From Paludibacteraceae bacterium (GTDB taxonomy: Bacteria > Bacteroidota > Bacteroidia > Bacteroidales > Paludibacteraceae): a stretch of 64,000 bases of DNA. The position numbers and the translations under genes are program-made. Numbering within the stretch: position 1 is the stretch's first letter; each line of letters opens with the position of its first letter. Under the pieces are notes generated by a model. It ran no database searches and had not been told where the DNA came from. It saw only the letters and a list, made by a program, of their open reading frames with translations. Positions 1 through 8,257 of this stretch are shown here, one piece after another. The DNA is taken from contig JAKSNH010000003.1 of the NCBI GenBank assembly GCA_024399955.1, positions 62,001 through 126,000 on the forward strand, in the 5' to 3' direction.

Positions 1-2178
1 TCCGGTGTTGTCTTAGACGAATTAAAACTGCGATTGGAGGAGCATCTCCAAACCTATACGCAGTCGCCGAATGCTAGAGGTTTAGGTTTTTCTCAAGCGA
101 CGCATATCATCGTAGAGATGTCGCATTTGGAGGCAGAATCATATCAGGAACGTTCGTGCGGAACGGCTCATATCCTATTGGCTATTATGCACCATCGTGC
201 TAATTATCCGGCTATGTTGTTGGATAATGAGTATAATGTGAATTATGATACCATCGAGCGGCTTTATCCCCATCCTGCAGATGTAAGTAATGATGATGTT
301 GCACAAGAAAAAGAAGATTTACCAACCGAGATACTTTCTCATTTGGCAGGAGCTGGTTTTGTGCTATTAAATGGAGCACTGAAGAATGGGATGGTAGCCA
401 TGAAGAATCTGGCTGCAGGAGAGAATAAGTCGGTGCCCCAAGAGGAGGAGCGTAAGGAAGAACCTAAGTCCGAAACGCCATTGTTGGATCGTTATGGCAG
501 AGATCTAACTCAGCAAGCCCAAATGGGGTTATTAGATCCTATTATCGGTCGGCAAACAGAGATACAACGGTTGGATCAAGTGCTCAGACGCAGAAGAAAG
601 AATAACCCTATTCTGATTGGCGAGGCCGGAGTAGGAAAGACGGCTATTGTAGAGGGACTGGCGCAGAAATGGTGTAATAGTCGAATAGAAGCAGTTCGTC
701 ATCGTCGTTTGATTGCATTAGACATGGCTGCCATTGTGGCCGGAGCATCTTTTAGAGGTGAGTTTGAGCAACGGATGCATGATATTATAGAAGAAACACG
801 GACTCATACCAATTGCATCTTATTCATAGATGAGATTCATACAATTGTTGGGGCAGGCAATACGCGGGGAGCTTTGGATGCAGCCAGCATCCTCAAACCG
901 GCTTTGTCACGCGGAGAAGTACAATGTATAGGTTCAACAACGATTGCTGAGTATCGCCAAAGTATTGAGAAAGATGCAGCACTGGAAAGGCGTTTCCAAA
1001 AAGTAGTGGTAGAGGCTCCAAGTATGGAAGAAAGTTATGCTATTTTGCAAGGGTTGAAATCGTGCTATCAAAGTCATCATAATAAGATATATACGGATGA
1101 GGCCATACGTGCATGCGTGGAATTGAGCAGTCGTTATCTGCCGGATCGCGAACTGCCGGACAAGGCTATTGATGTAATGGATGAAGCCGGTACGCATACT
1201 ATTCATACTACAATTACGGAAGACGATATTGCTCGTGTAGTTAGTATCATGTCCGGCGTCCCTGTGCATCGCGTAGCCAAAAAGGAGAAGGAGCAATTGC
1301 AGCAACTGCCTAATAACCTAAAAAAGCGCGTGATAGGTCAAGATAAGGCTATTGATCAAGTCGTACGAGCTATTCGTCGTTCCCGATTGGGATTGCGCGA
1401 AGGCAATCGGCCTATTGGCACGTTCTTCTTCATGGGGGCAACGGGAGTGGGAAAGACTTATTTATCTCAATGTCTAGCCGAAGAATTATTTGGTAGTCGA
1501 GACGCCATTATTCGTTTTGATATGTCCGAATATATGGAAAAACATGCGGTATCACTTTTGGTTGGTGCGCCTCCGGGATATATTGCTCATGAAGATGGAG
1601 GTAAATTGACGGAAGCAGTGCGCAGAAAGCCTTATTCCATCGTACTTTTTGATGAGATTGAGAAGGCACATCCGGATATATTTAATGTCTTACTGCAGGT
1701 GCTCGATGAAGGACGATTGACGGATCGACAAGGACATTCGGTGGATTTCAGAAATACCATCATTATAATGACATCCAATGTGGGAACACGTCAATTACAA
1801 GACTTTGGTGCAGGATCAGGATTTGAAGCAGGACAAATAACCGGTTCGGTAGCGGAAAAAGTGATGGAGAAAGCACTGAAGAAAATGTTCCCGCCGGAGT
1901 TCGTAAATAGAATAGACGATATTATCACCTTCCAGCCATTAACTAAAGAACATATCGAAGCAATTGTTCGGATTGAATTGGGACATTTACGTAAACGCTT
2001 AGCTGCACAAGGATATCAGTTTAGTTTATCTTCTGCTTCCCAGCGAGAGTTAATGCGCGTTGCTTACGACCCCAAGAATGGTGCACGACCCGTGAAAAGA
2101 GCTATTCAACGGTTATTGGAAGATAAGATTACGGATGCAATCATGAATAATCCGGAAATGGAGAAGATTAGAATATGA
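1..2178 (+). CDS. clpC: ClpC/ClpA-type AAA+ unfoldase, 5'-partial
   Basis: Hsp100 ATPase that unfolds proteins and passes them to the ClpP peptidase in the cytoplasm. The frame is open from base 1, so the true start is upstream; the first in-window start (TTG at 34) is not the real one. Counting from base 1, residues about 10-75 are the end of the Clp N domain. The first ATPase has GEAGVGKT at 207-214 and a DEIH Walker B near 277-280. The second has GATGVGKT at 479-486, a GYIA pore loop and a MTSN sensor. A GSGF stretch sits where ClpP-binding loops occur. Odd: the coiled-coil middle domain expected between the ATPases is missing; only a few residues separate DEAG from the [10 protein letters not shown] segment. 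ClpA also lacks that domain, but the D2 sequence looks like Bacteroidetes ClpC. Confidence 0.9.
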   Translation, partial: SGVVLDELKLRLEEHLQTYTQSPNARGLGFSQATHIIVEMSHLEAESYQERSCGTAHILLAIMHHRANYPAMLLDNEYNVNYDTIERLYPHPADVSNDDVAQEKEDLPTEILSHLAGAGFVLLNGALKNGMVAMKNLAAGENKSVPQEEERKEEPKSETPLLDRYGRDLTQQAQMGLLDPIIGRQTEIQRLDQVLRRRRKNNPILIGEAGVGKTAIVEGLAQKWCNSRIEAVRHRRLIALDMAAIVAGASFRGEFEQRMHDIIEETRTHTNCILFIDEIHTIVGAGNTRGALDAASILKPALSRGEVQCIGSTTIAEYRQSIEKDAALERRFQKVVVEAPSMEESYAILQGLKSCYQSHHNKIYTDEAIRACVELSSRYLPDRELPDKAIDVMDEAGTHTIHTTITEDDIARVVSIMSGVPVHRVAKKEKEQLQQLPNNLKKRVIGQDKAIDQVVRAIRRSRLGLREGNRPIGTFFFMGATGVGKTYLSQCLAEELFGSRDAIIRFDMSEYMEKHAVSLLVGAPPGYIAHEDGGKLTEAVRRKPYSIVLFDEIEKAHPDIFNVLLQVLDEGRLTDRQGHSVDFRNTIIIMTSNVGTRQLQDFGAGSGFEAGQITGSVAEKVMEKALKKMFPPEFVNRIDDIITFQPLTKEHIEAIVRIELGHLRKRLAAQGYQFSLSSASQRELMRVAYDPKNGARPVKRAIQRLLEDKITDAIMNNPEMEKIRI

Positions 2179-2221
2179 TGGTCATAGAAACCGAAAATAC
2201 AAACTTTAAAATATAAATATT

Positions 2222-2536
2222 ATGACATTAGAAATTACAGATTCCAACATTCAAGAACTCATATTAGAGGGTTCTCCGTTAGTGGTAGATTTTTGGGCAC
2301 CTTGGTGCGGTCCTTGCAAGATGATGCTACCCATTGTGGATGAATTAGCAGAAGAGTTTGCCGGTAAAATTCGTGTTGGTAAGATGAATGTAGATGAAAA
2401 CGTCGATGCCTGCGAACAGTATGGTATAATGAGTATTCCAACAATGCTCTTCTTCAAGAATGGAGAGTTGGTAAATCGCCATGTTGGTGCGGCTCGTAAG
2501 CAGGATATCGTGCAACAAATGGAGGCGATTTTATAA
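2222..2536 (+). CDS. trxA: Thioredoxin
   Basis: Small cytoplasmic dithiol-disulfide oxidoreductase. The 104-residue length is typical. The active site WCGPCK is at residues 28-33, preceded by the conserved VDFWAPW strand, and the cis-proline of the SIPT motif is at residue 73. There is no signal peptide, so it is a cytoplasmic thioredoxin rather than an exported TlpA-like protein. It follows the ClpC gene by 43 bases with no clear promoter between, so the two may be co-transcribed. The start is the ATG at 2222, preceded by an AT-rich leader with no strong Shine-Dalgarno sequence, as is common in Bacteroidetes. Confidence 0.97.
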   Translation: MTLEITDSNIQELILEGSPLVVDFWAPWCGPCKMMLPIVDELAEEFAGKIRVGKMNVDENVDACEQYGIMSIPTMLFFKNGELVNRHVGAARKQDIVQQMEAIL

Positions 2537-2562
2537 GGTAAAGCAATAAATTTAGAAATAAA

Positions 2563-2594
2563 TTTGGAAATATCGCAAAAAAAGTGTACCTTTG
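2563..2594 (+). promoter_or_regulatory. Bacteroidetes-type promoter for tRNA-Arg/rpoD
   Basis: TTTG at 2563-2566 and TACCTTTG at 2587-2594, separated by 20 bases, match the Bacteroidetes -33/-7 consensus. It is the only such match between trxA and rpoD, so it is inferred to drive both the tRNA and the sigma factor gene. Confidence 0.75.
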
Positions 2595-2724
2595 CACCCG
2601 CTTTTCGTCACGAAAAGAAGAAACCCGATGAGGTGGTAACACCAAAGAGGAGAGGAGGAGCTCCTGCCGTCTGCTGATTTAACGAAGTGGTATCAGCCTT
2701 TACGGACTGGTCGCTCCGACGAGG
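2595..2724 (+). other. Structured leader upstream of tRNA-Arg
   Basis: This stretch between the promoter and the tRNA has no convincing ORF but several hairpins: CTTTTCG/CGAAAAG at 2601-2617, GGTG/CACC with a GTAA loop at 2632-2643, the palindrome AGGAGCTCCT at 2656-2665, and GCTGAT/ATCAGC at 2673-2697. It could be a processed tRNA precursor leader or a small RNA; the sequence alone does not decide. Confidence 0.4.
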
Positions 2725-2798
2725 GGTCTGGTAGCTCAGTTGGATAGAGCAACAGCCTTCTAAGCTGTGGGTCCCGGGTTCGAATCCCGGCCGGATCA
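2725..2798 (+). tRNA. tRNA-Arg (anticodon TCT)
   Basis: A complete 74-base cloverleaf. The acceptor GGTCTGG pairs with CCGGATC (two G-T pairs), the D stem is GCTC/GAGC, and the anticodon stem ACAGC/GCTGT carries the loop CTTCTAA with anticodon TCT, reading AGA. The T stem is CCGGG/CCCGG with loop TTCGAAT, and the discriminator base is A. The 3' CCA is not encoded. The tRNA ends only 18 bases before the rpoD start codon. Confidence 0.96.
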
Positions 2799-2816
2799 CA
2801 ACAAAAGAAAACCAAT

Positions 2817-3677
2817 ATGCGTCAATTAAAAATTACCAAATCAATTACCAATCGTGAGTCCGCTTCATTAGATAAGTATCTGCAGGAGATCGGTCGCGAA
2901 GAGTTGGTGAGTGTTGAAGAAGAAGTAGAATTAGCAGGTCGCATCCGAAATGGTGATCGTGCTGCATTGGAGCGTTTAACTCGTGCCAATTTGCGCTTTG
3001 TGGTTTCTGTTGCTAAGCAGTATCAAAATCAAGGACTGAGTTTGCCGGACTTGATTAATGAAGGCAACCTGGGCCTGATTAAAGCTGCTGAGAAATTTGA
3101 TGAAACTCGTGGTTTTAAATTCATTTCATACGCTGTATGGTGGATTCGCCAATCCATCTTACAGGCGCTTGCCGAGCAATCTCGTATCGTTCGTTTACCT
3201 CTCAATCAAGTCGGTTCGTTGAATAAGATTAACAAAGCTTTTCAGCGTTTTGAGCAGGAACATGAGCGCAAACCGTCCGCAGAGGAATTAGCAGAAGTGC
3301 TGGATATACCCGTAGATAAAATTGCCGATACACTCAAGATGTCTGGCCGCCATATCTCCGTGGATGCTCCTTTTGTGGAGGGTGAAGATAACTGCTTGAT
3401 TGATGTGATGGTGAATGAAGATAGTCCCAATGCCGATAGAGGTCTAATCAATGAATCGTTGTCTCGCGAAGTAGATCGCGCTCTAAATACATTAACGAGC
3501 CGAGAGGCGGATATTCTGCGTAAGTTCTTTGGTTTAGGAATGCCTGAAAAAACCTTAGAAGAGATAGGTGAGGATTTGCATCTAACGCGCGAGCGCGTGC
3601 GTCAAATTAAGGAGAAGGCGATCCGTAAACTACAGGCCGGCAATCGTAGTCGTATTCTAAAAACGTACTTAGGTTAA
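2817..3677 (+). CDS. rpoD: RNA polymerase primary sigma factor (Bacteroidetes RpoD/SigA)
   Basis: Housekeeping sigma-70 factor that directs core RNA polymerase to the TTTG/TAnnTTTG promoters seen in this window. At 286 residues it is the short Bacteroidetes form with no long region 1.1 or non-conserved insert. Region 1.2 begins near [10 protein letters not shown], region 2 contains the [12 protein letters not shown] and [13 protein letters not shown] helices (about residues 85-120), region 3 follows, and region 4.2 holds the helix-turn-helix [22 protein letters not shown] near the C terminus. The only promoter visible is upstream of tRNA-Arg, so the tRNA seems to lie in the rpoD transcript. 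The ATG at 2817 is the standard Bacteroidetes start. Confidence 0.97.
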   Translation: MRQLKITKSITNRESASLDKYLQEIGREELVSVEEEVELAGRIRNGDRAALERLTRANLRFVVSVAKQYQNQGLSLPDLINEGNLGLIKAAEKFDETRGFKFISYAVWWIRQSILQALAEQSRIVRLPLNQVGSLNKINKAFQRFEQEHERKPSAEELAEVLDIPVDKIADTLKMSGRHISVDAPFVEGEDNCLIDVMVNEDSPNADRGLINESLSREVDRALNTLTSREADILRKFFGLGMPEKTLEEIGEDLHLTRERVRQIKEKAIRKLQAGNRSRILKTYLG

Positions 3678-3678
3678 T

Positions 3679-4440
3679 TTGCTGCTTACCATATTATTGG
3701 CTGCCTCGGCTCATTTAGCCAATATACAGACGGCCAGAACGGATGATTGGACTGCATTCCAAAATCCGGCATGTTTAGACCAAACAGAGCGTTTTCAAAT
3801 AAGCGCACAATACGACAACCGATATCTATTATCGGCCCTAAACACAGCACAAGTTCAATTCGGATATTGCAATCCCTATGTCAATGTTGGCATAGGGTAT
3901 TGTTTTTATGGCTATAGTAAGTATCAAGAGATGCAAGTGGGATTATCCCTAAGCCGGCGATTTGGCAGATTTACATTAGGACTTGGTGCAAATTACCAAA
4001 CTATTTATGCCGGAGATAATCTCAAATATAAGGGAACTTTCTTTCCTCTAATAGGAGCCACAGTAGATATCACTTCTAAATTCACCTTGGGTGTTTTTAC
4101 GTCCAATCCTTTTATGCAAAAGATACGTATTACGGATGATGAGAAGCAGGCCCTTCCTGCCATCTATTCCATAGGAACCGATTATCGGTTCTATAAAGGC
4201 TTTCATTGGTCTGTACAGGGGGATTATGACCCCACCTCAACCTGGAAGGTGGCTACTTCAATTGAATGGCAATGTGTGGAGGCGGTCAATCTAAAAATAG
4301 GCACCTACTATTGCAATCGTCTCGTCGGATGTCTGGGAATAGGTCTGCGTTTTGGTGGCTTTGGATTAGATACAAACGTAGAAGTGGATCCACGATTGGG
4401 AGTAAGTTTACAAGTCAGAATAGGCTATAAAATCCTATGA
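3679..4440 (+). CDS. Putative outer-membrane beta-barrel protein (PorV/UPF0164-like)
   Basis: Predicted exported protein of 253 residues. A short hydrophobic N terminus (about residues 1-15) is followed by a segment with a NPA motif (WTAFQNPACL) that resembles the start of PorV/PorQ-type barrels. The rest is alternating polar/aromatic strands ending in a C-terminal strand (QVRIGYKIL). It begins with TTG one base after the rpoD stop codon and ends by overlapping the next gene (ATGA). The pair with the helix-hairpin-helix protein downstream looks like an envelope unit translated from the rpoD transcript. The exact family is not certain and no function can be assigned; assembly or transport across the outer membrane is inference only. 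Confidence 0.65.
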   Translation: MLLTILLAASAHLANIQTARTDDWTAFQNPACLDQTERFQISAQYDNRYLLSALNTAQVQFGYCNPYVNVGIGYCFYGYSKYQEMQVGLSLSRRFGRFTLGLGANYQTIYAGDNLKYKGTFFPLIGATVDITSKFTLGVFTSNPFMQKIRITDDEKQALPAIYSIGTDYRFYKGFHWSVQGDYDPTSTWKVATSIEWQCVEAVNLKIGTYYCNRLVGCLGIGLRFGGFGLDTNVEVDPRLGVSLQVRIGYKIL

Positions 4441-6242
4441 AAAAGTGCGTATTCATCATATTATTAGGCCTGTCTTTTCTGCATAGTCGGGGACAAACGG
4501 TTCAGGATATAATTGCTGATATATATGAGCAATTAGCTGAAGATGGTGGCGTGGATATGGAAGAACTATCCCAGGAATTATTGGAACTGCATGCCCAACC
4601 GATTAATATCAATACTGCCACCGAGGACGACCTGCTGCAATTGCGTTTCTTATCGTCTGTACAAATAGATAATATCCTCAATTACGTGCAGAAACATCCG
4701 ATGGAAAGTATCTATGAACTGCAACTAGTGCCCGGATTACGCGATTATGAGATCCGCAACCTGACTTATTTCCTCAAGGTTGCCAAGCCGGAGGAACGAA
4801 CACCCATCTATGCCAAGGAGGTCTTTTATTATGCCAAGCATGAACTTACATTACGTACGGATGCGCGTAATATAGAGAACAACGAGAAGGATCCCTTTTA
4901 TGGTAATCTGCGCTATCGATTTAATTATCGTAATCAGGTGCAGGCTGGTATTACTATCCAACGTTCTCCTCATAATAATTGGAAGGACATCAACTATGGC
5001 GGATATATTCAACTTAAAAACATAGTACCTCACCTCAAAACCTTAGTATTAGGCAATTTCGAAGGACAGTTTGGGTTAGGATTAGTCTTAGGTCAATCCA
5101 CCCACATGGGTAAAAGTTCGTATATATTATCCTCTGCTAATGGAGCAGAAGGAGTGCGCAAATACGGTTCTGTTAGCCCTGCCTATGATTACTTACACGG
5201 CATAGCCACTACACTCTCTTTTGGAATGGCAGATGTGTCATTGTTGTATTCCATTCGTGCAGAGAAAGCCCATTGGCATCATGTGGTAGGAATAAATACT
5301 ACGATTCGCCGCAAGAATTGGAAAGTGGGTTTGACGGCCCTGGAAGATATCTATTCCAAGGACTCTGCTATGACCTCATTGGGTATCAATGCCCGGTATA
5401 ATCATGGACGATGGGATGTGTTCGGAGAGGTGGCTGCTACCTATAATAGTGCTCAACATTTTTCCGCTAAAAGACGATGGGGAGTAGGAACCATTGTTGG
5501 GGCTAAACTGACACCTATTGATGGCTTAGGCTTCGTCTTGTTATATCGTTACTATTCGCCCTGTTTTCAAAATCGTTATGCATACGCTTTTTCTGAAAGC
5601 AGCAAAGTGGGGGATGAGAATGGCTTTTATATCGGTTCGGAAATCCGTTTAGTGCCGAAATGGCGCTTCGCCTTGTATGTGGATGGTTTCCGTTTTGCGG
5701 ATGCTAAGTATGGTATTCCGTATCCCAGTAATGGCTTTGATGTTATGGCTCAAACGGATTATGAAATCAACCAAACAATGATGACCTATCTCAAGTTCCG
5801 TGCCCGACGAAAGGGCATAAAAAACACCTACTCGTTGCGGTATCAATATACGTGGAATAGCGACGGATGGCATTTACGTACGCAAGCCGATGCAACGTTT
5901 GTGAAATCAGATACAACGGCATTGACATGGGGTGCAAGTGTCTATCAGGATATTCAGTACTCTTTCAGGAAAGTGCCCATTACGATGTTGTTGCGATTGC
6001 AATGTTTTGATATACGCAATTGGGATAATCGTATTTATACGTACGAGAATGACGTGCTGTATGCTAACTCCATTCCAGCTACATATGGCATCGGTGGCCG
6101 TTGGTTCGTCAACTGCCGATATCAAATCAATCAACATTGGGGATTGTACCTACGGGTGAGCCAAACTATTTATCACCCGAAGTGGATGGTTGATCATACT
6201 ACCAAATCCGAAGTGCACCTTCTTATTCGGGGCAGTTGGTAA
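4437..6242 (+). CDS. Exported helix-hairpin-helix (ComEA-like) protein with C-terminal beta-barrel
   Basis: 601 residues. A signal peptide (about 1-19) is followed by an alpha-helical region and a helix-hairpin-helix module (about residues 50-110). This carries the ININTATEDDLLQLRF motif typical of ComEA-type domains and a second hairpin with LVPGLRDYEIRNL. Residues about 130-601 are rich in amphipathic strands with aromatic residues, as in outer-membrane barrels. ComEA-type modules bind DNA non-specifically, so an envelope DNA-binding role is possible but unproven. It overlaps the preceding barrel gene by 4 bases (ATGA). Its stop lies two bases from the stop of the convergent priA gene. Confidence 0.72.
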   Translation: MKKCVFIILLGLSFLHSRGQTVQDIIADIYEQLAEDGGVDMEELSQELLELHAQPININTATEDDLLQLRFLSSVQIDNILNYVQKHPMESIYELQLVPGLRDYEIRNLTYFLKVAKPEERTPIYAKEVFYYAKHELTLRTDARNIENNEKDPFYGNLRYRFNYRNQVQAGITIQRSPHNNWKDINYGGYIQLKNIVPHLKTLVLGNFEGQFGLGLVLGQSTHMGKSSYILSSANGAEGVRKYGSVSPAYDYLHGIATTLSFGMADVSLLYSIRAEKAHWHHVVGINTTIRRKNWKVGLTALEDIYSKDSAMTSLGINARYNHGRWDVFGEVAATYNSAQHFSAKRRWGVGTIVGAKLTPIDGLGFVLLYRYYSPCFQNRYAYAFSESSKVGDENGFYIGSEIRLVPKWRFALYVDGFRFADAKYGIPYPSNGFDVMAQTDYEINQTMMTYLKFRARRKGIKNTYSLRYQYTWNSDGWHLRTQADATFVKSDTTALTWGASVYQDIQYSFRKVPITMLLRLQCFDIRNWDNRIYTYENDVLYANSIPATYGIGGRWFVNCRYQINQHWGLYLRVSQTIYHPKWMVDHTTKSEVHLLIRGSW

Positions 6243-6244
6243 GA

Positions 6245-8257
6245 CTATTGCGGATCAACATCCGGAAGCACTTGCACACCTTTAAAGGCAGGAAACGATT
6301 GCATGGTATCAATCTGTTGCTGCAGCAGTTGTTTGGCCTTAGATAAATTGGATGTGGCCTCAATGCGAAGATTAAACGACCTTAGGTGCAAGGATTGAAT
6401 CTTGCTGATAGCAGGTGTGATAACATCCGTGCAACGACTCCCAAAGATAATAGCCAATTGTGCTTGCAACCAAGCCGCAGCCTGACTAACTCGTTCCTCA
6501 TTTCCGTGCCGCAGAGTAAGCGTGATCTGCCGATAAAAAGGTGGGAAATGGAATCGATGTCGTTCTTCTATCTGTGCTTGATAAAAAGCATCGGTAGCGT
6601 GGTCGCAAACATAGCGGAAAATAGGGTGCTCAATGTCAAAGGACTGAATAAAAACTGCCCCCTGTTGACCCGTTCGCCCGGCTCGTCCACTCACTTGCTC
6701 TAACATCTGATATGCTCTCTCATAACTCCTGAAATCCGGTTGACTGATAAGTGCATCAGCATTCAAAACAGCCACAAGGCTAACATCATCAAAGTGAAGC
6801 CCCTTAGTTACCATCTGAGTGCCAATCAGAATGTCCACTTCATGATTCGAGAAGGCACGGATAATATGCTCGTAATCATTCTTCTTGCGTGTGGTGTCTA
6901 AATCCATTCGTGCCACACGTGCCTCAGGAAACAGCTGACTCACCTCCTCTTCTAATCGTTCCGTACCAAATCCATGCAGTTTCATCTCACCGCCACATTC
7001 GGGACATTGGGTAGGAACAGGGTATGATCGTCCGCAGTAATGGCAGACAAGAGTATGACCGAACCGATGATAAGTGAGACTCACATTACAATCGGAACAA
7101 GTCGGAATCTTGCCGCATTGAGTGCATTGGATATAAGGAGCGTAGCCTCGGCGATTAAGGAAAAGAATAATCTGCTTCTTTTGCTCCAATTCTTGCCGAA
7201 TACGAAGTACCAAGGGGTCAGAAAAATGCATATACATCTCCTTGCGATGGTATTGTTGTTTCAAATCAATGAGCGAAATAGCAGGCAGTTGAAGTCCTTG
7301 ATAACGCTGAGTAAGGGTGACAAAACCATACTTACCGCGCTCGGCAAGAAATCGTGATTCAATAGACGGAGTGGCTGAACCGAGCAGTAACTTGGCATTA
7401 GCATGGGAAGCCATCATAGCAGCTACCGCACGTGCATGGTAGCGAGGAGCAGGTTCTTGCTGTTTATAAGACGACTCATGCTCCTCATCCATGATAATCA
7501 GCCCTAAATGATGCATAGGCAGAAAAACCGCTGAACGGGCACCTACAATCAGTCGAGGACTATGATCAAGCAACTGCTGACGATAAATCTCCATACGTTG
7601 TGCATCAGAGACACGCGAGTGATACACGCGCAGTTGAGTGCCAAAAATGCGCTGCAACCGATCGGTCAGTTGCGTGGTAAGGGCAATCTCCGGAACCAAA
7701 TAAAGAACCTGATGTCCTAATTGCAACTGCTCCTCAATCAGATGGATGTATATCTCTGTTTTGCCGGATGAAGTGACGCCCTGCAAAAGGACAATATCAT
7801 GACTCTCAAATTGCGTGTAGATATTTCTAAGGGCCTCAGCCTGAGGAGTATTAAGAGCGTTCTTAGGAATAGTTGTGCCGTTAAAATGGTCAATAACTAC
7901 CCGTCTCCGTTTAGATTCAGCCATGGAGTAATGGTGGTCCAAAGCCTTAGCCGGCAGCGCTGCGGCCATTACATCTCCCAGGGGACACATGTAATAGGAT
8001 GACATCCATTGCCATAACTTCAATTGCGGGGTAGTGATAATGGGAAATGGATCCAGTAACTGAATAACCTCTCGAATAGTAATCCCCGGCGAGAGTGGTG
8101 CAGAATGTGGTCGTAATACAATTCCAATCACTACCTTACGAGCCAACGGAACCAATACACGAGAACCAATGTCCGGCATCGGCATATCAGAAGGAATCGC
8201 ATAGGTATATGTGTCCCGAATTGCGAGAGGCAATATGACATCCACTAAATCGGTCAT
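6245..8257 (-). CDS. priA: Primosomal replication restart helicase PriA
   Basis: Superfamily 2 helicase that reloads the replisome at stalled forks. The 670-residue protein has an N-terminal 3'-DNA-binding domain, the Walker A motif GVTSSGKTEIY, the DEEH box in IIMDEEHESSYKQQ, and a zinc-binding insert with four CxxC pairs (about residues 385-425). The helicase C motif region includes GTQMVTKGLHF and QVSGRAGRTGQQG. It is somewhat shorter than E. coli PriA (about 730) but no motif is missing. Its start overlaps the end of the SprE/PorW-like gene by 4 bases (ATGA), suggesting one operon of tsaB, sprE and priA. Confidence 0.97.
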   Translation of the reverse strand: MTDLVDVILPLAIRDTYTYAIPSDMPMPDIGSRVLVPLARKVVIGIVLRPHSAPLSPGITIREVIQLLDPFPIITTPQLKLWQWMSSYYMCPLGDVMAAALPAKALDHHYSMAESKRRRVVIDHFNGTTIPKNALNTPQAEALRNIYTQFESHDIVLLQGVTSSGKTEIYIHLIEEQLQLGHQVLYLVPEIALTTQLTDRLQRIFGTQLRVYHSRVSDAQRMEIYRQQLLDHSPRLIVGARSAVFLPMHHLGLIIMDEEHESSYKQQEPAPRYHARAVAAMMASHANAKLLLGSATPSIESRFLAERGKYGFVTLTQRYQGLQLPAISLIDLKQQYHRKEMYMHFSDPLVLRIRQELEQKKQIILFLNRRGYAPYIQCTQCGKIPTCSDCNVSLTYHRFGHTLVCHYCGRSYPVPTQCPECGGEMKLHGFGTERLEEEVSQLFPEARVARMDLDTTRKKNDYEHIIRAFSNHEVDILIGTQMVTKGLHFDDVSLVAVLNADALISQPDFRSYERAYQMLEQVSGRAGRTGQQGAVFIQSFDIEHPIFRYVCDHATDAFYQAQIEERHRFHFPPFYRQITLTLRHGNEERVSQAAAWLQAQLAIIFGSRCTDVITPAISKIQSLHLRSFNLRIEATSNLSKAKQLLQQQIDTMQSFPAFKGVQVLPDVDPQ

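Noticed and set aside
6907..6922. Other CACGTG words as extra parS sites (for example near 6915, 7430 and 8566)
   Set aside because: Flanking bases do not fit the parS consensus and all lie in coding sequence.
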